Shown one piece after another: positions 29,334-38,295 of a stretch of 64,000 nt of DNA (position 1 is its first letter; every line of letters starts with the position of its first letter). Source of the stretch: Maribacter luteus. Lineage in GTDB: Bacteria > Bacteroidota > Bacteroidia > Flavobacteriales > Flavobacteriaceae. The notes below the pieces were generated by a model, which worked only from the letters and a program-made list of their open reading frames with translations, was not told the DNA's origin and did not search any database. A program made the position numbers and the translations under genes. Location: contig NZ_WKJH01000021.1 of assembly GCF_009674825.1 (NCBI RefSeq), forward strand, positions 95,034 to 159,033, in the 5' to 3' direction.

Positions 29334-30770
29334 ATGTTAGCCCCATTTTCTATGCGAACACTCATTTTTGTTTTCTGTTGTTTATTCCTGTCTTATACGG
29401 GTTTGAACGCCCAAAACTCCCCGGATTGTAGAAGCGCCATTCCCGTTTGTGCGGATGGGGAACCTATAATGCCTTTTGTGGATGGTAGTGGTGATATCGA
29501 TGATTTTGATCCCGATGTGATTCGGCAAAGTGGTTGTTTGGAAAAAGGAAGTGTCAGTTCTGCCAATATTGAAAACAACACTTCATGGTTTGTTTTTAGG
29601 GCCGGTACCGGTGGTCAAGTCGGTTTTGATATCGAAGCTTTGCCCATTGGAGGAACGGGAACACCTACTGCTGAGTGGGATTTTGCCGTTTATGGTCCTG
29701 ATGTTGATTGTGCAAGTATCAGTAATGGTACGGCTCAACCAATTCGATGTAACTACGAAGTAAACAATACCAATTTTACGGGTATAGGAGTTAATCCCGA
29801 AAACGGCGTTGCCGGAGGCCCCTTTGTAAAAGGTAGCCAGAATACCTATGATGAATGGTTGGATGTAATTCCAGGTGAAATCTATTATATTCTTATCAAT
29901 AATTTCAATACAAATTTTGATGGTGATCCCGAACAGTTTTCATTGACCTTTACGGGTAGTTCTGTAGATGCAGATCAAGACAACGTACTGGATTGCACCC
30001 TTCGGGATGAATTTTTGGGATTGGATATCGTTGCCTGTGAGGGTGATCCGGATATAACCTTGAGTGCCCTTAATTCTCCGGCTGGGCCAGATATAACCAA
30101 TGTGACATGGACTGTGGATTATGAAGATGATGGTGTAGTGGATGCTACTTTGGCAGATGGCCCTTCGGAAACGGAACTAACGGTTACAAGCCCTAATTCC
30201 GGACGTTATTTCGTTGAAATCCAAACCTCTTTGGCAACGGTCATAACCGATGATATATTGATTACCTATTATGGCACCCCGGTTTTGGATGAAGTAATCA
30301 TACTTGATGATTTGGCCGATAGTAATAATGTAGAGATCGTTGTTATTGGTGACGGTGACTATGAATATGCGATTAACGGTGGTGAATTTCAAGAAAACCC
30401 TGTTTTCAATGATGTACCCCCAGGAATTAATTCGGTGATCATTAATGATCTAAATGGTTGTGGAACTACCGAACCGATTGATTTTTTAGTTGTAGGTTAT
30501 CCTAAATTCTTTACGCCAAATAACGATACGTATAATGATTATTGGAATGTTAAGGGGATAGAGACACTTATAGACCCGGTTGTACATATATTCGATCGTT
30601 ATGGTAAATTGATAAAACAGTTAGATGCGTCGACCATAGGATGGGACGGAACTTTTAATGGTAAACCCATGCCTTCATCCGATTATTGGTTTAAAATGGA
30701 TTATTCACGGGATGAGGAAGGTGTTATTGTGGCTAGGACCTTGCGTACGCATTTTACATTGAAAAGATAA
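29334..30770 (+). CDS. Type IX secretion substrate, type B C-terminal signal (short paralogue)
   Basis: A 478-residue protein built like its upstream neighbour: signal peptide (GLNAQ), N-terminal domain ('SPDCRSAIPVCADG', 'WFVFRAGTGGQVGFDI', 'WDFAVYGPDVDC', 'PIRCNYE'), one shorter middle region, and the same type B end ('FFTPNNDTYNDYWNVKG', 'GWDGTFNGKPMPSSDYWFKM'). It lacks about 120 residues of the middle repeats of the first protein, so the two are a tandem duplication that has diverged in length. The ATG at 29352 (MRTLIFVF) gives a more usual signal start and may be the real one. Confidence 0.92.
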   Translation: MLAPFSMRTLIFVFCCLFLSYTGLNAQNSPDCRSAIPVCADGEPIMPFVDGSGDIDDFDPDVIRQSGCLEKGSVSSANIENNTSWFVFRAGTGGQVGFDIEALPIGGTGTPTAEWDFAVYGPDVDCASISNGTAQPIRCNYEVNNTNFTGIGVNPENGVAGGPFVKGSQNTYDEWLDVIPGEIYYILINNFNTNFDGDPEQFSLTFTGSSVDADQDNVLDCTLRDEFLGLDIVACEGDPDITLSALNSPAGPDITNVTWTVDYEDDGVVDATLADGPSETELTVTSPNSGRYFVEIQTSLATVITDDILITYYGTPVLDEVIILDDLADSNNVEIVVIGDGDYEYAINGGEFQENPVFNDVPPGINSVIINDLNGCGTTEPIDFLVVGYPKFFTPNNDTYNDYWNVKGIETLIDPVVHIFDRYGKLIKQLDASTIGWDGTFNGKPMPSSDYWFKMDYSRDEEGVIVARTLRTHFTLKR

Positions 30771-30789
30771 AACGCTTTTTACGGATATA

Positions 30790-30822
30790 AAAAATGCCCT
30801 GACGTTCAGTCAGGGCATTTTT
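30790..30822. terminator. Bidirectional terminator
   Basis: AAAAATGCCCTGAC (30790-30803), loop GTTCA, perfect complement (30809-30822). It lies between the type IX substrate gene (+) and the FadL-like gene (-). Confidence 0.92.
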
Positions 30823-30850
30823 GTTTGATAGTGTCTTAATTTATGCTTGG

Positions 30851-32356
30851 CTAAAAATTCAAAGTGTAACTTAAGGTGATATTTGTATTTTGTTTGTTGA
30901 TAAGGGCCGGGGTGGGTAGGCCGGTATCGAACAACTGTAGATTATAATCACGTTCGGTCCTGTTATAAGCAAGGTCTAAACGACTGCCTCCGAAATTATA
31001 ACCAATACCTCCTGAGTAAGCATTTAAATCACCGATATTGTTGCCGTCGGCATACGGACTCTGTTCAAAACGGTAGCCAGCTCTAAGGCTAACACGTTCT
31101 ATGCGATATTCACCACCCAGCCTAAAAGAGGAAACCCCGTCGAGGTTATTGGCGATTTCTGAATTTACAGTTGAAAAACTGGAATCGCTGGTAGGGCGCA
31201 ATTCGGCTTGGGACATGTCTTGGTAGTCGTAATCAAAACTAAGAAGTCCGTCCCTACCGAAAATTAAAGCCACACTACCTGTTAATTTAGCCGGCGTCTT
31301 AATGGTATATTCTTCAAAAAGATTAATGATGTCATGGTTGATAAAGTTGATTTCACTATCCGCCAAATCAGAATTGATCCGTTGCGATAAATCATCGGTT
31401 AATCGATACCATGTAGGGGATTGGTAGCTACCACCGACCCGTATATTCTGGTTTACCTTGGCAATTGCCCCCAAATTAAATGAGAATCCAGAGCCTTCTG
31501 TATGTAAAAAGTTTGAAAAATCCGTTCGTTGAATGGCAGATCCCGAATCATAACCGGTTTCCCTGATTTCGTCGAATTGATCATAGAAAACCGTATGGAA
31601 ATTCAAGGAAGCACCTAAGTAAAGGTTATTTTGGTATTGGGTGGCGAAATTTAAATTGAATTTACTGTTGTAACCAGAAGTGTATCTAGCATAATCTTGA
31701 TTAACGTTACTATATGAAGCATTTCTAATATAGTCGGTAGTAGTATCATCTTCACCCACGGGATCAATAATACCGCCATAATACCCTAAAAACGCCTGTT
31801 GATCGGTAAATCCTTGATACGCACCAATATCCAAATATGCATTTTCTATATATTCCCCATCTTGTATTAATATGGAGTTAAATGGTACTACACCATCAGC
31901 ATAATTCAAAAAGTAGTTATCTATACCTTGGTCACTTGTACCTGATATCCTATACTCGTCATCAAAACTCTGTACCATGTCATAATTAATGGCAAGGGCC
32001 ATTTTTTTCCAATCGGAATCATTCCTGCTTTTAAAAACGAAAACACCTCCCACTTGGTTCAGGTTGAAATTGTTTTCATTTGCACTTCTGCCGGTACCGA
32101 AATATGTTGCGGTGTTATCCGTATGGTAATTAGATCCTGAAACGGTAAACTGGCTATTGTTGAAAACGGCTGATCCGGCAGGATTGATGTTCAAGGCCGA
32201 GAGGTCGCCTCCCAAAGCCCCGAAAGCACCACCCATACCTTGAAAACGGGCAGTCCCTTGCAGGTTTTCCTGACTGTATCGTAATACATCGTTTAAATTC
32301 TGTGCACTTGCAACCGTGCAGGCCAGTAGCACTATGAAAGTTAAATATCTTTTCAT
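30851..32356 (-). CDS. FadL/OmpP1-like outer-membrane protein
   Basis: A 501-residue protein with signal peptide (TVASAQ) and the family opening 'GTARFQGMGGAFGALGGDLS' and 'LNINPAGSAVFNNSQFTVS', then many amphipathic strands ending in 'NTNITLSYTLNF' with a terminal Phe, the mark of an outer-membrane barrel. FadL-like proteins pass hydrophobic compounds; in Bacteroidota this subgroup is often named 'hemin receptor' without direct support. It begins 39 bases after the Ser/Arg-rich lipoprotein gene, so the two are probably co-transcribed. Confidence 0.9.
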   Translation of the reverse strand: MKRYLTFIVLLACTVASAQNLNDVLRYSQENLQGTARFQGMGGAFGALGGDLSALNINPAGSAVFNNSQFTVSGSNYHTDNTATYFGTGRSANENNFNLNQVGGVFVFKSRNDSDWKKMALAINYDMVQSFDDEYRISGTSDQGIDNYFLNYADGVVPFNSILIQDGEYIENAYLDIGAYQGFTDQQAFLGYYGGIIDPVGEDDTTTDYIRNASYSNVNQDYARYTSGYNSKFNLNFATQYQNNLYLGASLNFHTVFYDQFDEIRETGYDSGSAIQRTDFSNFLHTEGSGFSFNLGAIAKVNQNIRVGGSYQSPTWYRLTDDLSQRINSDLADSEINFINHDIINLFEEYTIKTPAKLTGSVALIFGRDGLLSFDYDYQDMSQAELRPTSDSSFSTVNSEIANNLDGVSSFRLGGEYRIERVSLRAGYRFEQSPYADGNNIGDLNAYSGGIGYNFGGSRLDLAYNRTERDYNLQLFDTGLPTPALINKQNTNITLSYTLNF

Positions 32357-32395
32357 CGTATATGGTTTTTTATCTCGGTATAATAAATGTCAGCA

Positions 32396-33721
32396 TTAAT
32401 TTCTTCTTCCACTACTACTACGTGATGAACTGGATGAACGCCCGGATGATGATCTAGAAGAACTTGAAGAGCCAGAACTTCTATAGCTGCTGCTGCTTCG
32501 GGAACTACTGCCCGATGATTTATAGCTGCTGCTTCGGCCACTAGAACTACCGGACGACCTGTAACTACTTGATCTTGGAGCTGAGCTTCGGTACGATTGT
32601 GAACTTCTTGTACTGCTTCCAGAACTTCTATACGTACGTGACGTTCCTGTACGACTACCTGAACTTCTATATGTAGAGGTTCTTGGTGTTGTGGCTCTTG
32701 AAGTGCTGCTTCTTGGGCTAGAACTGTTATAATATCTACTGCTACTGCTCCTAGAAGATGAGTTATATCGTGGTGTGGCCCTTGTGCTCCTACTGGTGCG
32801 GTATGCCCTGTTTTGGTCTACACCAACGGTTCTTCGTGCTGTTGAACTGCTTCTGTATGTGCTGGAACTTCGTGTTCCTGTACTGCTTCGAACACCACTT
32901 GTCCTAGCTGTTGTACTACTGCTCCTGTATCTTGGAGACGTACCACGTGTATTTACATTTGATCTTGCTCTTAAACTGCGTGCAGAATTGTTGTTTGCAA
33001 GGGAGTTGGTATTGTAATAGCCCCTTCTACTCCTGTTCAATGCATAATTCCTATATCTTGAATAAGGCCTATTGTTATATCCATAACCGTAACCATATCC
33101 GTAACGGTAGTAAGGGGAATTCCATCCATAACCGTAACGGCCTCCCCAGCCCCAGTTGTTCCAACCCCAACCCCAGTTGTTCCAACCCCATGGGTTATAA
33201 AATCCTCCCCATCCGTAATATCCACCATAGCCCCAATTGTTCCACAGCCATGGGTCATTCCATCCCCAGCCATAATTACCATAGAATCCACCATAACCCC
33301 AAGTATTCCAATTGTTGCCGTAAATATTGATACTTACATCTGTAGAATTGTCTCCCCAGCCACCATAACCTGCGTAGTCATTTTCGGGTTGATAATAATC
33401 GGTTAAGGCTTCGCTTTGAGGAATGCTATCATATTCCGATTCACTGGAATACCCATCGATATCGGTAAACACTTCGCTGTCGAGTATTTCACCATATTCA
33501 TCGGCTTTTTGCCCAAAGTAATCTTGATATGGGTCGTTGTTTTTTCGTTGTTGAACTTGTTGTGGAGCTCTTTCGACCACTCTAACATCTTCATCTTCAT
33601 AAATGCCATCATTATCATAATAAGAGGCTTGCTGGTACGAACCACAGGAAACTGCCAAAATGCCCAAAAGGACAAGAAGGGACGCACTGCGGATTCTTGA
33701 GAGTGGTAGAGAATGTATCAT
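32396..33721 (-). CDS. Low-complexity lipoprotein, Gly/Trp/Tyr/Asn-rich then Ser/Arg-rich
   Basis: A 441-residue protein of three parts. Residues 1-26 are a lipoprotein signal (AVSC, Cys26). Residues 27-115 are acidic and Tyr-rich. Residues 117-225 are an extreme Gly/Trp/Tyr/Asn stretch of GWGWNNW, GYGGYYG and YGYGYGYGY units. Residues 228-441 are almost only Ser, Arg, Thr and Gly with repeated RSSS and YRSSG units. I recognise no family. The composition suggests a disordered, sticky, strongly basic surface or periplasmic protein. Several long frames on the other strand are by-products of its repetitive codons. Confidence 0.85.
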   Translation of the reverse strand: MIHSLPLSRIRSASLLVLLGILAVSCGSYQQASYYDNDGIYEDEDVRVVERAPQQVQQRKNNDPYQDYFGQKADEYGEILDSEVFTDIDGYSSESEYDSIPQSEALTDYYQPENDYAGYGGWGDNSTDVSINIYGNNWNTWGYGGFYGNYGWGWNDPWLWNNWGYGGYYGWGGFYNPWGWNNWGWGWNNWGWGGRYGYGWNSPYYRYGYGYGYGYNNRPYSRYRNYALNRSRRGYYNTNSLANNNSARSLRARSNVNTRGTSPRYRSSSTTARTSGVRSSTGTRSSSTYRSSSTARRTVGVDQNRAYRTSRSTRATPRYNSSSRSSSSRYYNSSSPRSSTSRATTPRTSTYRSSGSRTGTSRTYRSSGSSTRSSQSYRSSAPRSSSYRSSGSSSGRSSSYKSSGSSSRSSSSYRSSGSSSSSRSSSGRSSSSSRSSSGRRN

Positions 33722-33816
33722 GGTATCGATTTTTATTGTTGAACATGTTAAAAATAGTTAGTTTTACCGAACTATTTTGATAATAATAACACAAGATTTG
33801 TGCCAAACTACATGTA

Positions 33817-35292
33817 ATGGGTAAAAAATTGACTAAGAGAAGTGAGGACTATTCCAAATGGTATAATGAACTCGTTGTTAAGGCTGATTTAGCTGAAAAT
33901 TCCGGGGTTAGAGGGTGTATGGTCATAAAGCCATACGGTTTTGCCATCTGGGAAAAAATGCAGGCGGCATTGGACAAAATGTTCAAGGAGACCGGACATG
34001 AAAATGCGTATTTTCCTTTGTTCATTCCAAAATCGTATTTAAGTAAAGAAGCCAGTCATGTTGAGGGTTTTGCCAAGGAATGTGCGGTTGTTACCCATTA
34101 TAGACTGAAAAATGCGGAAGATGGCAGCGGTATTATCGTAGATGAGGATGCTAAATTAGAAGAAGAATTAATCGTAAGGCCTACATCCGAGACCATTATT
34201 TGGGACACATATAGAAAGTGGATACAATCCTATAGAGATCTGCCCTTATTGATCAATCAATGGGCTAATGTGGTTCGTTGGGAAATGCGTACACGTCTCT
34301 TTTTAAGAACGGCGGAATTTTTATGGCAAGAGGGGCATACGGCCCATGAGACGGAAAAAGAGGCTGTTGAAGAAGCTGAACGTATGATGAATGTTTATGC
34401 CGAATTTGCCCAAGATCATATGGCCGTACCGGTAATAAAAGGTTTGAAAACAGAAAGTGAACGTTTTGCCGGCGCTGTGGAAACGTATTGTATCGAGGCT
34501 TTGATGCAAGATGGAAAGGCTTTGCAGGCAGGGACATCGCATTTTCTTGGACAGAATTTTGCCAAGGCCTTTGATGTGAAATTCGCATCCAAAGAAGGTA
34601 AACAGGAGTTTGTTTGGGCAACTTCATGGGGTGTTTCCACTCGTTTAATGGGGGCTTTGGTTATGACGCACAGTGATGACAACGGACTGGTATTACCACC
34701 TAAATTAGCACCTATTCAGGTGGTTATCGTTCCTATATACAAAGGGCTTGATCAGTTGGATGCCATATCGGAAAGGGTAAATCCATTGGTGAAGGAGTTA
34801 AGGGCCAAGGGTATTTCGGTCAAATATGATAATAGGGATACCTATAAACCAGGGTTCAAGTTCAATGAATATGAATTGAAAGGGGTTCCCGTTCGTTTGG
34901 CCATTGGCCAACGCGATATGGAAAACGGAACCTATGAGGTGGCTAGGCGCGATACGCTTGAAAAGGAAACAGTTCCTATGGATGAGGTAATAGCCAAAAT
35001 CGAATTCCTGATGGATGACATTCAGAATAATATCTATACCAAGGCCTTGGATTACCGAGAGGAGCATATTACCGAGGTAGAAACCTATGAAGAGTTCAAA
35101 AAAGTATTGGAAGAAAAAGGAGGTTTCATTTCTGCCCATTGGGATGGCACAACCGCCACGGAAGATAAAGTGAAAGAAGAGACCAAGGCAACAATTCGTT
35201 GTATACCGATTGAAGGTGATAAGACCGAAGGCCGATGTATGGTTACAGGTGAGCCATCTGTCAGAAGGGTACTATTTGCCAAGGCTTATTAA
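33817..35292 (+). CDS. proS: Proline-tRNA ligase, eukaryote/archaeon-type
   Basis: A 491-residue class II synthetase of the short type without the bacterial editing insert. Motif 1 lies around '[20 protein letters not shown]', motif 2 in '[27 protein letters not shown]', and motif 3 in '[19 protein letters not shown]'. The C-terminal part has the zinc-like extension of this type, ending in '[20 protein letters not shown]'. It charges tRNA-Pro. It is transcribed away from the Ser/Arg-rich lipoprotein gene, with only 95 bases for both promoters. Confidence 0.97.
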   Translation: MGKKLTKRSEDYSKWYNELVVKADLAENSGVRGCMVIKPYGFAIWEKMQAALDKMFKETGHENAYFPLFIPKSYLSKEASHVEGFAKECAVVTHYRLKNAEDGSGIIVDEDAKLEEELIVRPTSETIIWDTYRKWIQSYRDLPLLINQWANVVRWEMRTRLFLRTAEFLWQEGHTAHETEKEAVEEAERMMNVYAEFAQDHMAVPVIKGLKTESERFAGAVETYCIEALMQDGKALQAGTSHFLGQNFAKAFDVKFASKEGKQEFVWATSWGVSTRLMGALVMTHSDDNGLVLPPKLAPIQVVIVPIYKGLDQLDAISERVNPLVKELRAKGISVKYDNRDTYKPGFKFNEYELKGVPVRLAIGQRDMENGTYEVARRDTLEKETVPMDEVIAKIEFLMDDIQNNIYTKALDYREEHITEVETYEEFKKVLEEKGGFISAHWDGTTATEDKVKEETKATIRCIPIEGDKTEGRCMVTGEPSVRRVLFAKAY

Positions 35293-35405
35293 TTGCATGT
35301 ATTTTTAAGCAACTGGTTTACCCGTATTTAAGTTTACCATAGCATGTATTTTATAATGAAGAAATACATATATTTGAGATTATGTAAAAAAAATATGTGC
35401 AGGTG

Positions 35406-35435
35406 TTGCGATAGTTAAAAATAATTGTATTTTTG
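35406..35435 (+). promoter_or_regulatory. Flavobacterial promoter of the tRNA-Glu pair
   Basis: TTG at 35406-35408, a 19-base spacer and TATTTTTG at 35428-35435: a textbook match. Transcription would start near 35442, 18 bases before the first tRNA. It may also serve the second tRNA and rpsT. Confidence 0.78.
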
Positions 35436-35459
35436 CATCCGCATTTTGTGCAGAGTAAT

Positions 35460-35531
35460 GGTCCGTTCGTCTAGGGGTTAGGACGCCAGGTTTTCATCCT
35501 GGTAACAGGGGTTCGATTCCCCTACGGACTA
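35460..35531 (+). tRNA. tRNA-Glu (TTC), copy 1
   Basis: Cloverleaf of 72 bases: acceptor GGTCCGT/ACGGACT with a G-T first pair, anticodon stem CCAGG/CCTGG around loop TTTTCAT (anticodon TTC), T arm GGGGT-TCGATTC-CCCT, discriminator A. The CCA end is not encoded here (CAAGG follows). Confidence 0.97.
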
Positions 35532-35590
35532 CAAGGTTATTTGAAAAGAATTGGGGTAAAAGCGATAATCGAGTTTTTTCCTAATATTAA

Positions 35591-35662
35591 GGTCCGTTCG
35601 TCTAGGGGTTAGGACGCCAGGTTTTCATCCTGGTAACAGGGGTTCGATTCCCCTACGGACTA
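35591..35662 (+). tRNA. tRNA-Glu (TTC), copy 2
   Basis: Identical to copy 1 over all 72 bases. Unlike copy 1, CCA is encoded directly after the discriminator base (35663-35665). The 59 bases between the copies hold no promoter of their own that I can see, so the pair is probably one transcript. Confidence 0.97.
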
Positions 35663-35707
35663 CCAAGTAAAAAGACAATTGTCTTAAAAACATAATTTAA
35701 AGAGAAG

Positions 35708-35959
35708 ATGGCAAATCACAAGTCAGCATTAAAGAGAATCAGAAGAAACGAAGCTGTACGTTTACGTAACAGGTATCAGCACAAAACTACCCGTAATGCA
35801 ATTAAAAAATTACGTGGTGAAGAGAACAAGGAAGATGCTGTGAAAATGTATCCGGAAGTAGTTAGTATGATCGATAGGCTTGCAAAGCGTAATATCATAC
35901 ATACGAATAAAGCGGCGAACTTAAAGAGTAAGTTGGCAAAGCACGTTGCTGCTTTGTAG
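35708..35959 (+). CDS. rpsT: 30S ribosomal protein S20
   Basis: An 83-residue, strongly basic protein with the S20 opening '[20 protein letters not shown]' and the end '[20 protein letters not shown]'. It binds 16S rRNA early in 30S assembly. It starts 46 bases after the second tRNA-Glu and may be transcribed with it. A strong terminator follows. Confidence 0.97.
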   Translation: MANHKSALKRIRRNEAVRLRNRYQHKTTRNAIKKLRGEENKEDAVKMYPEVVSMIDRLAKRNIIHTNKAANLKSKLAKHVAAL

Positions 35960-35980
35960 ACTTTATTATCCAATCTATTT

Positions 35981-36014
35981 AAAAAGCCCAGATGGTAGAC
36001 CATCTGGGCTTTTT
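35981..36014. terminator. Bidirectional terminator after rpsT
   Basis: AAAAAGCCCAGATGG(T) (35981-35996) with its perfect complement (35999-36014) and a T tract. It lies between rpsT (+) and the membrane-protein cluster (-). Confidence 0.93.
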
Positions 36015-36018
36015 TTGT

Positions 36019-36714
36019 TTATATACTTTTCGTCGGGTACCTGCGCATTCGTAAGAAACCTACAATAAAGCCAAGATACATCACGGCAATCAAAAAGTGT
36101 TGTAGCTGTCTTATATGCAATTCTTGATATAGTGAATAATCCAAATGACCTATAATTAGAATGATGGGGTAAAAAATGTAAAAGACCAGTAAACCTAGAC
36201 TGATCCATCTTAGCAGTACCGAAAATTTATTGTTTTTTGATGTGCTTGTTTTCGTTTGGGTATAGAATAACAAAATACATAGTATCAATACAAGTGAGCC
36301 TATTGATGATGCCCATAATTGGGCATAAAGTATAAATTCCTGAAAAAAAGGATTGATCAGGCTGGTAAGTATAAACAATAATCCACCTATAAGTACAATT
36401 GACTTCATTTTCCGATCTGTAAAGGTCTTCCAAAAAATATAATAGAAGTATAGAAAGAACAAGATATCAAAAACATTGTAAATCAAGTTGTTGTAATTAG
36501 AATACCCATCCCTTAAGACTATCTGTATATTTTCGAACTCGAAAATTATCAGCCCAAGTATTTCGGTAAGAAAGGTATAGCCTATCAATATAGGCAAGTA
36601 TTTTAAAACACTATGGTAATACCATCGATATGTATAGACCGACACTGATAAGGCCATGGCGCAAAAGAGCAAAAAATAATATTCCGACAAAAAAGCATCG
36701 AGGGTCAAGGCCAT
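36019..36714 (-). CDS. Unknown seven-segment membrane protein, paralogue C
   Basis: A 231-residue protein with about seven hydrophobic segments and few charged loops. Shared with paralogues at 36727-37404 and 38296-38985: the start 'YYFLLFCAMALSVSVYTYRW', the second segment 'LPILIGYTFLTEILG', 'NVFDILFFLYFYYIFWKTF', 'SLINPFFQEF' and the end 'FLIAVMYLGFIVGFLRMRR'. I recognise no family. It starts 12 bases after paralogue B and closes the five-gene run. It has no lipoprotein partner of its own, unlike A and B. Confidence 0.85.
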   Translation of the reverse strand: MALTLDAFLSEYYFLLFCAMALSVSVYTYRWYYHSVLKYLPILIGYTFLTEILGLIIFEFENIQIVLRDGYSNYNNLIYNVFDILFFLYFYYIFWKTFTDRKMKSIVLIGGLLFILTSLINPFFQEFILYAQLWASSIGSLVLILCILLFYTQTKTSTSKNNKFSVLLRWISLGLLVFYIFYPIILIIGHLDYSLYQELHIRQLQHFLIAVMYLGFIVGFLRMRRYPTKSI

Positions 36715-36726
36715 TTATTTCAAATT

Positions 36727-37404
36727 TCAAGAATTTTCAACGGGTCTATATGGTTTCATAAAAATAAAGCCCATTATAAAACACATATACATCGCTACAA
36801 TCAGAACATAATGTACTTGTCTTAGCTTGAATTTTTCATAACTGGGGTAATCAAAAAATGAAATTATTGAAATTATCGGGAAAAAGATATTGAAAACCAA
36901 TAGTCCCCCACCGATCCACAAGATCAAATCATGTTTTTTCCCTTTTTGGTTCCAATTCTGACGAAAATATAAATAAACGGCTATAATCAGTACAATAGAC
37001 CCTATTGTTGAAGCATAAAGTTGTGGGTAGATATATACATTTTGAAAAAAAGGATTGATTAATGCGGATACAAGGTAAACCAAAGAACCATATTTTATAA
37101 TAGCTTTATGTTCTTTGTTTTTCATCGTTTTCCAAAATAGAAAATAGAAATAGAAGAAAAATACCAAGTCATATACGTTGAAAATGATGTAGTTGGCATA
37201 TTGGTATTTATTTTCATAGACAATCTGAAAATCTTCGAAATCCCGAATAAAGTATCCTAGTACTTCAGATACTATCGTATAAATAATGATTATAGGAAAG
37301 TACTTCACAATACTACTATAATACCGTTTGTAGCGAAGTAATGCTATGATCAATGTAACTCCATAGAGGAGAATGAAATAGTTGTCTTTTAAAAAATCGA
37401 CCAT
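36727..37404 (-). CDS. Unknown seven-segment membrane protein, paralogue B
   Basis: A 225-residue protein with segments near residues 9-25, 35-52, 72-95, 106-122, 131-150, 162-183 and 200-218. Conserved marks with A and C are 'LRYKRYYSSIVKYFPIIIIY', 'NVYDLVFFFYFYFLFWKTM', 'SALINPFFQNVYIYPQLYAS' and a C-terminal 'HYVLIVAMYMCFIMGF'. No catalytic motif is visible. Twelve bases separate it from the lipoprotein gene upstream and from paralogue C downstream, so all three are surely co-transcribed. A sensor or a scaffold role is possible but not shown. Confidence 0.86.
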   Translation of the reverse strand: MVDFLKDNYFILLYGVTLIIALLRYKRYYSSIVKYFPIIIIYTIVSEVLGYFIRDFEDFQIVYENKYQYANYIIFNVYDLVFFFYFYFLFWKTMKNKEHKAIIKYGSLVYLVSALINPFFQNVYIYPQLYASTIGSIVLIIAVYLYFRQNWNQKGKKHDLILWIGGGLLVFNIFFPIISIISFFDYPSYEKFKLRQVHYVLIVAMYMCFIMGFIFMKPYRPVENS

Positions 37405-37416
37405 GTTTAAGAGGGC

Positions 37417-38172
37417 TTAATTTTCGTTCCATGGCGGTGGGGCGCCCGTTCCTTTGTTCATGGTTAAACTTGTTCCTGAATAGAAAGATGTATTTAAAGC
37501 GGGGTTTGTCGTGGTATTTGTTAGGTTTGGAAGAATAGAGGCATGTGCTTTATCTTCCATGCGGTCAGTGGCGCCTATTTCCTGGTTATTTATTTCTCCG
37601 AAATTATCTGTAAGTAATATGGCTTGCTCCTCGGTTTTAGTACCTCCGATATAAAATAAATATTCCCGGTCCCCTTTTTTTAAGGTCGGTGAAAGCAACA
37701 GTGAGTTCTGTCTAGGATGTAAGACCGAATCTTTATTATCGAAAAAAGATTTGTCCGGGTAATTCGAAAAATAGAATCGCAGGCTCGAAATCTCAACGTT
37801 GGCCTTTTTCGCTTCTTGTTCTATATAGGCCAAGTATTGTTTTATGGTTTTGTAATCGTAAGAAACATAACGGGCCACATCAAACTTTTTATCCGAATTG
37901 GAGTCTATCGCTTTTGATTTTGCTTTTTTGTGCTGAAGTATTTTTGAATCGTAATGGGCCCTATCTATAGAGTCTTCGTAGTGTTGTATCAAAGGAACGC
38001 GACGATCGGTATAGCGATCGTACATTTCTTTGGCTTGGTCTACTTCTACAATTTGTTCGGGTGCCAATACGGTCGGTGGTTCCTTTTCGTCTTTTTCTTC
38101 ACAACTTGAGAAGGAGAAAAGGATAATGATAAGAGTAATACATGGCGATAATAACTTTTTTATTTTGATCAT
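37417..38172 (-). CDS. Unknown lipoprotein, paralogue B, paired with membrane protein B
   Basis: A 251-residue lipoprotein (lipobox FSSC, Cys24) with an acidic linker (EEKDEKEPP). Its core matches the lipoprotein at 38989-39672: 'YDYKTIKQYLAYIEQEAKKA', 'LRFYFSNYPDK', 'VLHPRQNSLLLSPTLKK' and 'YLFYIGG'. The last 25 residues are also conserved: 'GTSLTMNKGTGAPPPWNEN', against GTSLVLNRGNGGPPPKSEF. I recognise no domain. The strictly kept HPRQNS block and the Pro-rich end suggest binding to a partner, most simply the membrane protein encoded next to it. Confidence 0.86.
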   Translation of the reverse strand: MIKIKKLLSPCITLIIILFSFSSCEEKDEKEPPTVLAPEQIVEVDQAKEMYDRYTDRRVPLIQHYEDSIDRAHYDSKILQHKKAKSKAIDSNSDKKFDVARYVSYDYKTIKQYLAYIEQEAKKANVEISSLRFYFSNYPDKSFFDNKDSVLHPRQNSLLLSPTLKKGDREYLFYIGGTKTEEQAILLTDNFGEINNQEIGATDRMEDKAHASILPNLTNTTTNPALNTSFYSGTSLTMNKGTGAPPPWNEN

Positions 38173-38295
38173 AACAATGGGTTTTAAAAGTATTAATACT
38201 CCAATGGGTAATAGAATTCATAACGATTAAAGGTCTGGTGCAATCCACGGGCCGTAATATGATCCTATTTCAATAGAATCTTGAACATGTGTGTG

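Noticed and set aside
32353..33700. Several open frames on the plus strand and in other frames opposite the Ser/Arg-rich lipoprotein gene
   Set aside because: They come from the repeated Ser and Arg codons of the real gene; their products are low-complexity without start signals.
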